64,000 nt of DNA from Achromobacter deleyi (GTDB lineage Bacteria; Pseudomonadota; Gammaproteobacteria; Burkholderiales; Burkholderiaceae_B). Within the stretch, counting starts at the first letter, position 1. Each line of letters opens with the position of its first letter. Position numbers and translations under genes: made by a program. Positions 27,079 through 34,859 of this stretch are shown here, one piece after another. Location of the stretch: contig NZ_CADIJO010000013.1 in assembly GCF_902859705.1 (NCBI RefSeq), forward strand, positions 62,001 to 126,000. The letters run 5' to 3'. The notes under the pieces are model-generated. The model ran no database searches and was not told the DNA's origin. It saw nothing but the letters and a program-made list of their open reading frames with translations.

Positions 27079-28116
27079 ATGAACACGGGGAAAACACACC
27101 TGGCCGTCGCGGGCACGCGCCGCGCCTTGCTCAAGGCCGCGGGCGCCCTGCCCTTGGTGGCGGGCGCGCTGGGGCTGACGCTCGGCGCCAGCGCCATGGC
27201 CGACGAAGACATCGCCAAGTTTCCGAGCCGCCCGGTCACCCTGATCGTGCCCTTCCCGGCGGGCGGCGCCACCGACATCACCGCACGGCTCGTGGCCGAA
27301 GGGCTGTCCAGGAAATGGGGGCAATCCGTCATCGTCGAGAACCGGCCTGGCGCGGGCGGCAACCTGGGCTCTGAATACGTGGCGCGGGCCAAGCCCGACG
27401 GCTACACCCTGGTGCTCGGCGTCACGGGATCGCACGGCATCAACACGTCGCTGTACAAGAACATGCGCTTTGATCCGCGCAAGGACTTCGAGCCCATCAC
27501 CCAGGCCACGCTCTACCCCAACGCCATCGTCGTGGGCAACGACGTGCCGGCCAAGAACCTGACCGAACTGATCGCCTTGATCAAGAAAGACGGCAACCAG
27601 TATTCGTATGGGTCCGACGGCAATGGCACCGCCTCGCACCTGGGCATGGAACTGCTGAAGAATCAGGGCGGCTTCACGCTGGCCCACGTGCCCTACCGCG
27701 GCAGCGCGCCGATGATCACCGACCTGCTGGGCGGCCAGATCCAGGTCGGCATCACGGGCCTGCCCGCCGTGCAGCCGTATGCCAAGAGCGGCAAGCTCAA
27801 GGTGATTGCCGTCACCACCGCGCAGCGCTTCCCGATCGCGCCCGACTACCCCACGGTGGCCGAGCAAGGATTTCCCGGCTATGACGCGCCGCCCTGGTCG
27901 GGCTTCTTTGCGCCCAAGGGCACGCCCAAACCTCTGATCGACAAGATCTCGGCCGACATGCGCGCGGTGATGGCGGACCCGACGGCCAAGGAAAAGATGA
28001 ACGCCGCCGGCAGCGAGTTCACGCCGTCCACGCCCGAGGAATTCCGCGCCTTCGTCGACCACGAAGTCACCAAGTGGGCGCAGGCCGTGAAGATCTCGGG
28101 CGCGCGCATCGACTGA
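27079..28116 (+). CDS. Bug/TctC-family periplasmic solute-binding protein with Tat-like signal
   Basis: This 345-residue protein has a twin-arginine-like leader (TRRALLKAAG, then a long Ala/Leu core, AMA cleavage near residue 41). The Bug-family hallmarks follow: RPVTLIVPFPAGGATDITAR, ENRPGAGGNLG and the C-terminal APKGTPKPLIDK. Bug proteins bind small carboxylates, amides or nicotinate-type compounds. No TctA/TctB membrane genes lie nearby, as is usual for Bordetella-type Bug genes. It is last in the GntR operon, 46 bp after the second SDR, so its ligand is probably the pathway substrate or an intermediate. Confidence 0.92.
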   Translation: MNTGKTHLAVAGTRRALLKAAGALPLVAGALGLTLGASAMADEDIAKFPSRPVTLIVPFPAGGATDITARLVAEGLSRKWGQSVIVENRPGAGGNLGSEYVARAKPDGYTLVLGVTGSHGINTSLYKNMRFDPRKDFEPITQATLYPNAIVVGNDVPAKNLTELIALIKKDGNQYSYGSDGNGTASHLGMELLKNQGGFTLAHVPYRGSAPMITDLLGGQIQVGITGLPAVQPYAKSGKLKVIAVTTAQRFPIAPDYPTVAEQGFPGYDAPPWSGFFAPKGTPKPLIDKISADMRAVMADPTAKEKMNAAGSEFTPSTPEEFRAFVDHEVTKWAQAVKISGARID

Positions 28117-28129
28117 AGCCGGCCCGGCG

Positions 28130-28690
28130 TCAGCGCAGCACCAGCGCGCGGACGTCGGACAGTATGCGGGCCGCGAGGGCCTCGTCACCCACCGCCCGGG
28201 CCAGGCTGACCGCGCCCACGATGGCCGTGAAAATGGCGGCGGCGCGGTCGGTTGCCTGCGCCCCGCCGCCCAGCGCAGCGGCAAATTGCGCCACGTTCTG
28301 CTCGAACTGCCGCGCAATCACCGCCTGCACGGGCGCCCCCGCGTGCCGCCCTTCGCCGGCCAGCGCACACACGCCGCAGCCGGCGCTGGGGTTGCGCACA
28401 TGCTCGGGGTCCAGCCACACATCGACCAGGACTTGCAACGAGGGCACCCGCCCGCCCTCGAACAGGCGGTCCAGCTTGGACTGCCCCGCCTGCATCGAAC
28501 GGGTCGCGGCTTCGGCCAGCAAGGCGTCGCGCGACTCGAAGTGCGCGTAGAACGCGCCCTTGGTCAGGCCAGCCGCCTTCATGACGTCGCCTACCGATAC
28601 GCTGTCCAGCCCGTGCTCGCACAACTGCCGCGAGGCGGCTTCGAGAATCCTGTCCCGGCTGGCCTTTTTATCTGCTTGTGAATGTCCCAT
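28130..28690 (-). CDS. TetR-family regulator (NemR/AcuR-like cysteine content)
   Basis: This 186-residue protein has an N-terminal TetR HTH (residues 12-58; SVGDVMKAAGLTKGAFYAHF) and a helical ligand domain. Cys105 and Cys108 in NPSAGCGVCALAGE, plus Cys24, are notable because NemR-type regulators sense electrophiles through a cysteine at a similar place. ATG 28690 gives the expected N-terminus; a longer frame adds 37 unrelated residues. It is third in an SDR-GST-TetR operon whose promoter carries two GTACG-NN-CGTAC sites, and is likely autoregulated. Confidence 0.9.
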   Translation of the reverse strand: MGHSQADKKASRDRILEAASRQLCEHGLDSVSVGDVMKAAGLTKGAFYAHFESRDALLAEAATRSMQAGQSKLDRLFEGGRVPSLQVLVDVWLDPEHVRNPSAGCGVCALAGEGRHAGAPVQAVIARQFEQNVAQFAAALGGGAQATDRAAAIFTAIVGAVSLARAVGDEALAARILSDVRALVLR

Positions 28691-28748
28691 GAATCCGTAA
28701 TGGTGATTGGCGCCGGCCGCCTGCGCCATCGGCCGGCGCCCGCCCTGC

Positions 28749-29354
28749 CTACACTGTCTCGGCAAAAGCCGGCAGCCGCATGGCGCGTTGCGCCAGGCCA
28801 TTCAGCCCGGGGTAGGCCCTGGCGTTCACGACGTCCGGCAATACGGCCAGCGCCGCAGTCTGATAGACGATAACAGCAAAGATATCGGCCTGAGACAGCG
28901 CGCCGCCGACCAGCCAACCCTTGCCCACGGCCGCTTCGATCATCCCCAGTCCGGTGGTGGCCTGCGCAGTCCAGAGTGTCTTGAGGTCATCCAGTTGCGC
29001 GGCCGGCGGGCGCAGCGACTCGTCATACAGATTGCCCAGCTTGCCGTAGATGGCGTTGGCAATGCCGATATGGTGCAACGCGTCGTGCCGCAGGGCGCCC
29101 GCCGGAGCCAGCAAGGCGCGCTCGGGCCCAACCAGTTCGTGCAGGTAGTCGATGATGTTGGAGCTGTCGTACAAGGTGCGGCCGTCGTCCAGCACCAGCG
29201 CGGGCACCTTGCCCATCGGGCTGAATGCGCGCACCTGGTCACGTTGCAGGTAGGCATGCAGGGGCACGTGTTCGAACGGCATGCCCAGCAGTTTCAGGGT
29301 GATGCCCACGCGGCGGGTGGGACCAGAGAACCAGGGACCAACGAGCTTCATCAT
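28749..29354 (-). CDS. Glutathione S-transferase family protein
   Basis: This 201-residue two-domain GST has an N-terminal thioredoxin fold (LVGPWFSGPTRRVGI at the active-site loop, KVPALVLDDG with the cis-Pro, LYDSSNIIDYL for glutathione binding). The helical C-terminal domain carries the N-capping motif SQADIFA. ATG 29354 has AGGAG eight bases upstream and overlaps the SDR stop (TGATG). Coupling with an SDR and a Cys-containing TetR suggests detoxification of an electrophile. Confidence 0.9.
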   Translation of the reverse strand: MMKLVGPWFSGPTRRVGITLKLLGMPFEHVPLHAYLQRDQVRAFSPMGKVPALVLDDGRTLYDSSNIIDYLHELVGPERALLAPAGALRHDALHHIGIANAIYGKLGNLYDESLRPPAAQLDDLKTLWTAQATTGLGMIEAAVGKGWLVGGALSQADIFAVIVYQTAALAVLPDVVNARAYPGLNGLAQRAMRLPAFAETV

Positions 29355-30109
29355 CAGAAGGTCTCCTTGTAGGGACGCAGGTCCAGCTCGTGCGTCCACG
29401 CCGTCCGGTCCTGCTGATGCAGATACCAGAAGGCATCGGCAATGGCCGCGATATCGAGCAGCCCGTCTTCGCCACGCGCCCGGGCCATGTCGGCAAAGCG
29501 CGTCTTCACGCGTTCGCCATTGATGCCGCCGTCGATCACCACGTGCGCCACGTGCACGCCCAGCGGTCCGAATTCGCGCGCCATGCTCTGGGCCAGCATG
29601 CGCAGGCCCGCCTTGCTGGCCGCGAAGTGCGCATACTTCGGCATGCCGCGCAGCGCGCCCGTCGCACCGCTGAACAGGATCGATCCGCGTCCCAGCGGCA
29701 CAAAGCGCCGCGCCGCCTCGCGCCCCACCAGGAATCCGCCAAAGCAGTTCAGGCGCCAGAAGGCCTCGAACGTGGCCGCCTCCATCGTCAACAGATCCAG
29801 CGGCTGGTTGTTGCCTGCGTTGTAGGCCACCAGGTCGGCCGGCCCGCCGTCGGCGTCGTCGGCCATGGCCTGGTCGAACACACTGCGCACATCGTCTTCG
29901 CGCGTCACGTCCATCACGACGGCGCGGGCGCTGCCGCCGCTGCCGCGAATCGACTGCACCACTCGTTCCAGCTTGTCTGCGGTGCGCCCGGCCACCAGCA
30001 CATGCCGGCCCGCCGCCGCAAAGCGCCGTGCCAGCGCCGCGCCCAGCCCCTGTTCCGCCCCCACACCCAGCACGATCGCCTTGCCCGGCAATGTCTGACT
30101 TTCCATCAT
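29354..30109 (-). CDS. Atypical short-chain dehydrogenase lacking the catalytic tyrosine
   Basis: This 251-residue SDR-fold protein has the cofactor motif GVGAEQGLG and NAGNN, and an active-site segment ILFSGATGALRG. In the usual YxxxK position it reads FAASK, so Phe replaces the general-acid Tyr; the nearest Tyr is three residues earlier. The trailing AQSMAREFGPLGVHVAHVVIDG is characteristic of a distinct SDR group. CAGGAG precedes two adjacent ATGs (30109, 30106). It is the first gene of the SDR-GST-TetR operon. Confidence 0.88.
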   Translation of the reverse strand: MMESQTLPGKAIVLGVGAEQGLGAALARRFAAAGRHVLVAGRTADKLERVVQSIRGSGGSARAVVMDVTREDDVRSVFDQAMADDADGGPADLVAYNAGNNQPLDLLTMEAATFEAFWRLNCFGGFLVGREAARRFVPLGRGSILFSGATGALRGMPKYAHFAASKAGLRMLAQSMAREFGPLGVHVAHVVIDGGINGERVKTRFADMARARGEDGLLDIAAIADAFWYLHQQDRTAWTHELDLRPYKETF

Positions 30110-30150
30110 CCGCACTCCTGAAGTGACTACCCGTCGCACGGCAATCTGCC

Positions 30151-30162
30151 GTACGATCGTAC
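30151..30162. promoter_or_regulatory. TetR operator copy 1
   Basis: Perfect palindrome GTACGATCGTAC just downstream of the -10 of the SDR-GST-TetR operon. Its half-sites are identical to those of copy 2, 23 bp away. Confidence 0.7.
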
Positions 30163-30167
30163 TTCTA

Positions 30168-30198
30168 AATATAGTACGACCGTACTACAGAGTGTCAA
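30168..30198 (-). promoter_or_regulatory. Promoter of the SDR-GST-TetR operon
   Basis: On the minus strand -35 TTGACA (30193-30198) and -10 TATATT (30168-30173) are 19 bp apart (CTATAT at 18 bp is an alternative). One operator lies within the spacer and the other just after the -10, so repression is easy to picture. Confidence 0.65.
30174..30185. promoter_or_regulatory. TetR operator copy 2
   Basis: GTACGACCGTAC: arms GTACG/CGTAC around a 2-nt centre, extended by A...T on each side to 14 bp. It lies in the promoter spacer. Confidence 0.7.
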
Positions 30199-30231
30199 GC
30201 GTGTGAGAGGCGTTCGTGGTCGACTGCAAGC

Positions 30232-30241
30232 TTGTATACAA
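30232..30241. promoter_or_regulatory. TTGTATACAA palindrome upstream of the malate:quinone oxidoreductase gene
   Basis: A perfect 10-bp palindrome that fits the general TNGTNNNACNA pattern of FCD-GntR operators. It lies about 290 bp before the gene. No matching local regulator is evident. Confidence 0.35.
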
Positions 30242-30283
30242 TCGCGCCCCTGGGAAACCACCACGCTTTATCGGGGTATTCCC

Positions 30284-30307
30284 CTAGACGGAACGAGAAT
30301 CGTCTAG
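30284..30307 (+). promoter_or_regulatory. Inverted repeat in the malate:quinone oxidoreductase upstream region
   Basis: Arms CTAGACG and CGTCTAG with a 10-nt spacer, preceded directly by a GGGG-TATT-CCCC mini-hairpin (30273-30284). It may be an operator or leader structure. The rest of 30308-30526 holds no gene and no clear promoter. Confidence 0.35.
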
Positions 30308-30526
30308 TCTCTGGCCAGCCTGCCCTCATTCCAAGCTGCAGCGACACCCCACGCCGGCCCGGTCGGCGTTTGATCCACTTTTGCCCGATTGCCTGATCCC
30401 GGCGCATGTTCCCAGACGCCCGGGCGGCCTTTCGCGTGCTTGACCGCCACGGAGGTGCCCACCCCTGTCTACCTGTAAGTCCCCATAAGAAAAAAATAAT
30501 CCTTTGAACCAAAAGGTCTCTAACCC

Positions 30527-32248
30527 ATGAGAAAGTTCCTCAAAATCGTGGGCAGCCTGGCTGCATTGCTGGTCATTGCGGCGGCGCTGTTTCTTTATTG
30601 GCCGCTGCACCAGCGGTCAGTCCCGGCAGCCGAGAACGACAAGCCGGTCGACGCCGTGCTCGTCGGCGGCGGCATCATGAGCGTGACGCTGGCCACCTAT
30701 CTGCAGGAATTGCAGCCGGACTGGCACGTCGAGCTCTTCGAACGCCTGGACGGCGTGGCACTGGAAAGCTCCAATGGCTGGAACAATGCGGGTACCGGCC
30801 ACTCGGGCTTTGCCGAACTGAACTACACCCCCGAAATGCCCGATGGCTCGGTCGACATCAAGCGCGCCATCAACATTGCCGAACAGTTCGAGATCTCGCG
30901 CCAGTTCTGGGCGCATCAGGTCAAGGCCGGCCGCCTGGGCCAGCCCTCGGACTTCATCAATCCCACGGGCCACATGAGCTTCGTGTGGGGCGATGACCGC
31001 ATCGAATACCTGCGCAAGCGCCGCGACGCGCTGGTCAAGAGCCCGCTGTTCTACGGCATGCAATATTCCACCGACGCCGCCCAGATCAAGCAATGGGCGC
31101 CGCTGTTGATGGAAGGCCGCGACCCCAACCAGAAGGTTGCCGCCACCTACATGCCGCTGGGCACCGACGTGAACTTCGGCGTCATCACCAACCAGCTCAC
31201 CCAGGGCCTGCAGCGCAACCCCAACTTCAAGCTGCAGCTGCAGCATGAAGTCACCGCCCTGCGCCAGAACGACGACAAGACCTGGAACGTCACGGTCAAG
31301 GACCTGAAGACCAACCAGGAACGCACCACCAAGGCGCGCTTTGTCTTCATCGGCGCCGGCGGCGCTTCGCTGAAGGTGCTGCAGATGTCGGGCATTCCCG
31401 AATCGAAGAACTACGCCGGCTTCCCGGTGGGCGGCCAGTTCCTGGCGTTTGACGCGTCGTCCATCGCCGGACGCCACGACGTCAAGGCCTACGGCATGGC
31501 CGACACGGATTCCCCGCCGATGTCGGTGCCCCACCTGGACGCGCGCAAGCTCGACGGCAAGCCGGTGGTGCTGTTCGGCCCGTTCGCGCTGGCCACGACC
31601 AAGTTCCTGAAGGAAGGCTCGGCGTTCGACCTGTTCTCGTCGGTGAACCACAACAACGTCACCAGTATGGTCGACGTCGGGCTGGAAAATCTGGACCTGG
31701 TGAAGTACCTGGTCAACCAGGCCCGCCTGACGGACGAAGACCGCCACGCCCAGCTGCTGAAGTATTTCCCGCAGGCCAAGCGTGAAGACTGGCGCCTGGT
31801 GACGGCCGGCGAACGCGTGCAGGTCATCAAGCGCGATCCGGAAAAGGGCCCGATCCTGCAGTTCGGCACCGAAGTGGTGACCGACAAGGACAACACCATT
31901 GCCGCGCTGCTGGGTGCTTCGCCCGGCGCATCGACCTCGCCCCCCATCATGCTGAATCTGTTGGCCAAGGCCTTCCCGCAGCAGATGGAAGCCGGCTGGA
32001 AGACGCGCCTGAAGGAGATCATCCCGTCGTATGGCCAGAAGCTGAATGACAGCCCCGCGCTGACCAACCAGATTCGCGCCATGACCAGCCAGACGCTGCA
32101 CCTGCCGTACGTGGAAGTGCCGGTGACGGACAGCGCCGCAGCCAATACGGCCGTGCCGGCGGTGAACCCGCCCGCTGCGCCCAAGCCGGCCGCGCCGGCC
32201 GCCGCGCAACCGGCCCGCAACGCCAACACCGAGATGCAGGCCCTGTAA
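30527..32248 (+). CDS. mqo: Malate:quinone oxidoreductase (membrane-anchored form)
   Basis: This 573-residue FAD enzyme oxidises L-malate to oxaloacetate and reduces quinone at the inner membrane. It has the dinucleotide motif VLVGGGIMS (45-52), [17 protein letters not shown] near residue 85 and the C-terminal Mqo signature around [19 protein letters not shown]. Two departures from a standard ~490-residue Mqo are an N-terminal hydrophobic anchor (residues 5-24) and a Pro/Ala-rich tail of about 45 residues. AAGG lies upstream of the ATG. A strong terminator follows, so the gene is monocistronic. Confidence 0.95.
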   Translation: MRKFLKIVGSLAALLVIAAALFLYWPLHQRSVPAAENDKPVDAVLVGGGIMSVTLATYLQELQPDWHVELFERLDGVALESSNGWNNAGTGHSGFAELNYTPEMPDGSVDIKRAINIAEQFEISRQFWAHQVKAGRLGQPSDFINPTGHMSFVWGDDRIEYLRKRRDALVKSPLFYGMQYSTDAAQIKQWAPLLMEGRDPNQKVAATYMPLGTDVNFGVITNQLTQGLQRNPNFKLQLQHEVTALRQNDDKTWNVTVKDLKTNQERTTKARFVFIGAGGASLKVLQMSGIPESKNYAGFPVGGQFLAFDASSIAGRHDVKAYGMADTDSPPMSVPHLDARKLDGKPVVLFGPFALATTKFLKEGSAFDLFSSVNHNNVTSMVDVGLENLDLVKYLVNQARLTDEDRHAQLLKYFPQAKREDWRLVTAGERVQVIKRDPEKGPILQFGTEVVTDKDNTIAALLGASPGASTSPPIMLNLLAKAFPQQMEAGWKTRLKEIIPSYGQKLNDSPALTNQIRAMTSQTLHLPYVEVPVTDSAAANTAVPAVNPPAAPKPAAPAAAQPARNANTEMQAL

Positions 32249-32278
32249 GCCTACAGGCACTGTTTCCCTGGAAAGCCT

Positions 32279-32320
32279 CGGGGGGAAGCCGGCATGCGCC
32301 GGCTTCCCCCCGATTTTTTT
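32279..32320 (+). terminator. Rho-independent terminator of mqo
   Basis: A 15-bp perfect GC-rich stem (32279-32293 with 32298-32112 side at 32298-32312) around an ATGC loop, followed directly by an A and seven T residues. This is the clearest terminator in the window. Confidence 0.92.
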
Positions 32321-32334
32321 GGCGGCGGCGGCGG

Positions 32335-34857
32335 TCAGGTGCCGTCCGGCTTGAACCCCATGGCCTTCATGGCCGCCCCCAGCGCCTGCGGCCGGTAGTC
32401 GTCCCAGGGCGTATCGCCGACGTCCAGCCGGGTGTGGATGTTGGCGACCGTCCATTTGTCGCTGGCGGGCACATCGCCCAGCTCGTCCCAGGCCAGCGGC
32501 ACCGAGACGCCCATGCCCGGCCGCGCGCGGGCCGACCAGGCCGCCACCGTGGTCGCGCCGAAGCCATTGCGCAGGTAGTCGGCAAAGATCTTGCCGACGC
32601 GATTCTTCGGGCCGCTCTTGGCCACGAACAGCTGGGGCAGCGTCTTGGCCAGGTGCTGCACGATGGCCTGCGAAAACGCCTTGACCGTATCCCAGTCGTA
32701 CTGCCGGCGCAGCGGCACGACGATGTGCAGGCCCTTGCCGCCGCTGGTCTTGAGCCAGCTTTGCAGGCCGATCTCGTCCAGCATCACGTGCAGCAGATGG
32801 GTGGCGCGCTGCACCGATTTCCAGGGCACGCCTTCGCCGGGGTCCAGGTCGAACAGCATGCGGTCCGGCTTGTCGATGGCCGTCTTGATCGCGTTCCAGG
32901 TATGGAATTCCACCACGTTCATCTGCACGGCGGACAGCACCGCCCGCGCGGTGGGCACTTCCACCAGCGGCGCATGGCCGGGGTCCAGCGATTGGGGCAG
33001 CGCACGCACGCCGGGCATCGGCGCTTCCAGGTGCTTCTGGAAGAACCGTTCGCCTTCGATGCCGTCCGGGGCGCGCAGGAAAGACACCGGGCGCGCCTTC
33101 AGGTGGCGCAGCAACAGCGGCGCGACCAGCGCGTAGTAGCGCGCCAGGTCCAGCTTGGTCAGGCCGGTGGACGCGTCGATGATGCGTTCGGGATGGGTCA
33201 GCTTGCCGGCTGTGGCCTTGCCGGATCGCTTGGCGGGCGCCGTTTTCGCGGCCTTAGCCCGGGCAGGCTTGCCGGCCGTACGATCGGCTTTCACAGCGGT
33301 TGCGCTCACGGGTGTCTCCTTGGTGATGGCGCGCGCCGGTTTGTCCTTGCGCAGGCCCTGGAAGACCGGATGCCGCACATGGCCCGCGCCGGTCCATTCG
33401 CTGAACGACACTTCGGCCACGAGCTGGGGCTTGACCCAATGCGTATCGCGGCCGCTGCCCGGCACGTGGGCGGCGGGCTTGGCGGTTTCCAACCGGGCCA
33501 GGCGTTGTTGCAGCGCGGCCAGGCCCGAGTCGTCGAAACCCGTGCCGACCTTGCCGGCGTAGACCAAGGCCCCGTCGTCGCCGTGATAGGCCAGCAGCAA
33601 GGCGCCCAGCCCGACGCGCGCCCCCTTGGGGTCGGTGTAGCCGATGACGACGAATTCCTGGCGGCGGCCGCACTTGAGCTTGATCCAGCTGTCGCTGCGC
33701 CGCGAGACATACGTCGATGACAGGCGCTTGGCGATGATGCCTTCCAGGCCCATCTTGCAGGCCGACGCCACCAGGTCCGCCGGTGCGGCGTCAAACGCCT
33801 CACTGAAGCGCAAGGCATCGTCATCGACCGCATCCATCACTTGCGCCAGCAAGCCGCGGCGCACGCGCAGCGGCTCCTGGCGCAGGTCGCGGCCCGCCAC
33901 ATACGGCAGGTCGAACGCGTAGAACACGATGCCGCCCGTGCGTTCGCCGTCGAAGGCATTTTGCAGCGTCTGGAAGCTGGGCGCGCCGTTATCGCCCAGC
34001 ATCACGATTTCGCCGTCGATCCAGGCGTTCTGCACGGGCAGCCGGCTGAAGGCCTGCACCAGGTGCGGCAGCCTGGGGCCCCAGTCGTGGCCATTGCGGG
34101 TGTACAGCTTGACGTCGCCATCGTCCACGCGGGCCAGCAGCCGGTAGCCGTCGAACTTCATTTCGTACAGCCAGTCGGGCGCGGCATCGGGCACGCCTTC
34201 GACCAGGGTGGCCAATTGCGGCTTGAGCGTCTTGGGGCAGTCGGCCGCCTCGCCTGGCAGGCGGGGCGCGGTGGCTGATGCGCGCTTCGATGCAGGCGCC
34301 TTGCGCAGCGGCACCACGCTGTCGGGCTGTTCGTCCACGACACTGAACGCGTCGGCATCGCGCGCATAGTCATCCCGGTCTTTCACCAGCAGCCACGGCG
34401 GCTGCTTGTCCGAGTCCTTGCCCTTCATGCGGATCAAGGCCCAGCGCCCGCGCAGCTTCACGCCGTGCAGGTCGAACTTGAGATGCCCGCGCCGATAGCC
34501 ATCTGCCGGGTCACCCACCGGCGCCCAGGTGCCCTCGTCCCAGATGATGACCTTGCCCGCGCCATACTGGCCCTTGGGAATCTGGCCTTCGAACTGGTTG
34601 TAGGCGATGGGGTGGTCTTCGACCTGCACCGCCATGCGCTTGACGGCAGGGTCAAAGCTGGGGCCCTTGGGCACGGCCCAGCTTTTCATGGCGCCATCCA
34701 GTTCCAGCCGGAAATCGTAGTGCAGGTGGCTGGCCCAATGCTTCTGGACGACAAAGGCGCGCGCCGCCTCGTTCGCCTCGCCGCCTTCCGCGGGTTCCGC
34801 GGTGACGTCGAAATTGCGCTTGGCGCGGTACTTGGCAAGGGTGTCGGTGCCCGCCAT
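32335..34857 (-). CDS. ligD: Multifunctional ATP-dependent DNA ligase D
   Basis: This 840-residue enzyme of bacterial non-homologous end joining has domains in the Pseudomonas-type order. The 3'-phosphoesterase comes first (about 10-170; HLHYDFRLELDG, SWAVPKGPS). The ATP-dependent ligase core follows (about 210-500) with adenylation Lys234 in EMKFDGYR. A Lys/Ala-rich linker (about 505-540) leads to the polymerase/primase domain (about 550-835) with the metal motif LFDLDPGEG near residue 670. ATG 34857 lies two bases after the Ku stop (TGACGATG), so the two proteins are co-translated; an upstream TTG is not needed. Confidence 0.96.
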   Translation of the reverse strand: MAGTDTLAKYRAKRNFDVTAEPAEGGEANEAARAFVVQKHWASHLHYDFRLELDGAMKSWAVPKGPSFDPAVKRMAVQVEDHPIAYNQFEGQIPKGQYGAGKVIIWDEGTWAPVGDPADGYRRGHLKFDLHGVKLRGRWALIRMKGKDSDKQPPWLLVKDRDDYARDADAFSVVDEQPDSVVPLRKAPASKRASATAPRLPGEAADCPKTLKPQLATLVEGVPDAAPDWLYEMKFDGYRLLARVDDGDVKLYTRNGHDWGPRLPHLVQAFSRLPVQNAWIDGEIVMLGDNGAPSFQTLQNAFDGERTGGIVFYAFDLPYVAGRDLRQEPLRVRRGLLAQVMDAVDDDALRFSEAFDAAPADLVASACKMGLEGIIAKRLSSTYVSRRSDSWIKLKCGRRQEFVVIGYTDPKGARVGLGALLLAYHGDDGALVYAGKVGTGFDDSGLAALQQRLARLETAKPAAHVPGSGRDTHWVKPQLVAEVSFSEWTGAGHVRHPVFQGLRKDKPARAITKETPVSATAVKADRTAGKPARAKAAKTAPAKRSGKATAGKLTHPERIIDASTGLTKLDLARYYALVAPLLLRHLKARPVSFLRAPDGIEGERFFQKHLEAPMPGVRALPQSLDPGHAPLVEVPTARAVLSAVQMNVVEFHTWNAIKTAIDKPDRMLFDLDPGEGVPWKSVQRATHLLHVMLDEIGLQSWLKTSGGKGLHIVVPLRRQYDWDTVKAFSQAIVQHLAKTLPQLFVAKSGPKNRVGKIFADYLRNGFGATTVAAWSARARPGMGVSVPLAWDELGDVPASDKWTVANIHTRLDVGDTPWDDYRPQALGAAMKAMGFKPDGT

Positions 34858-34859
34858 CG

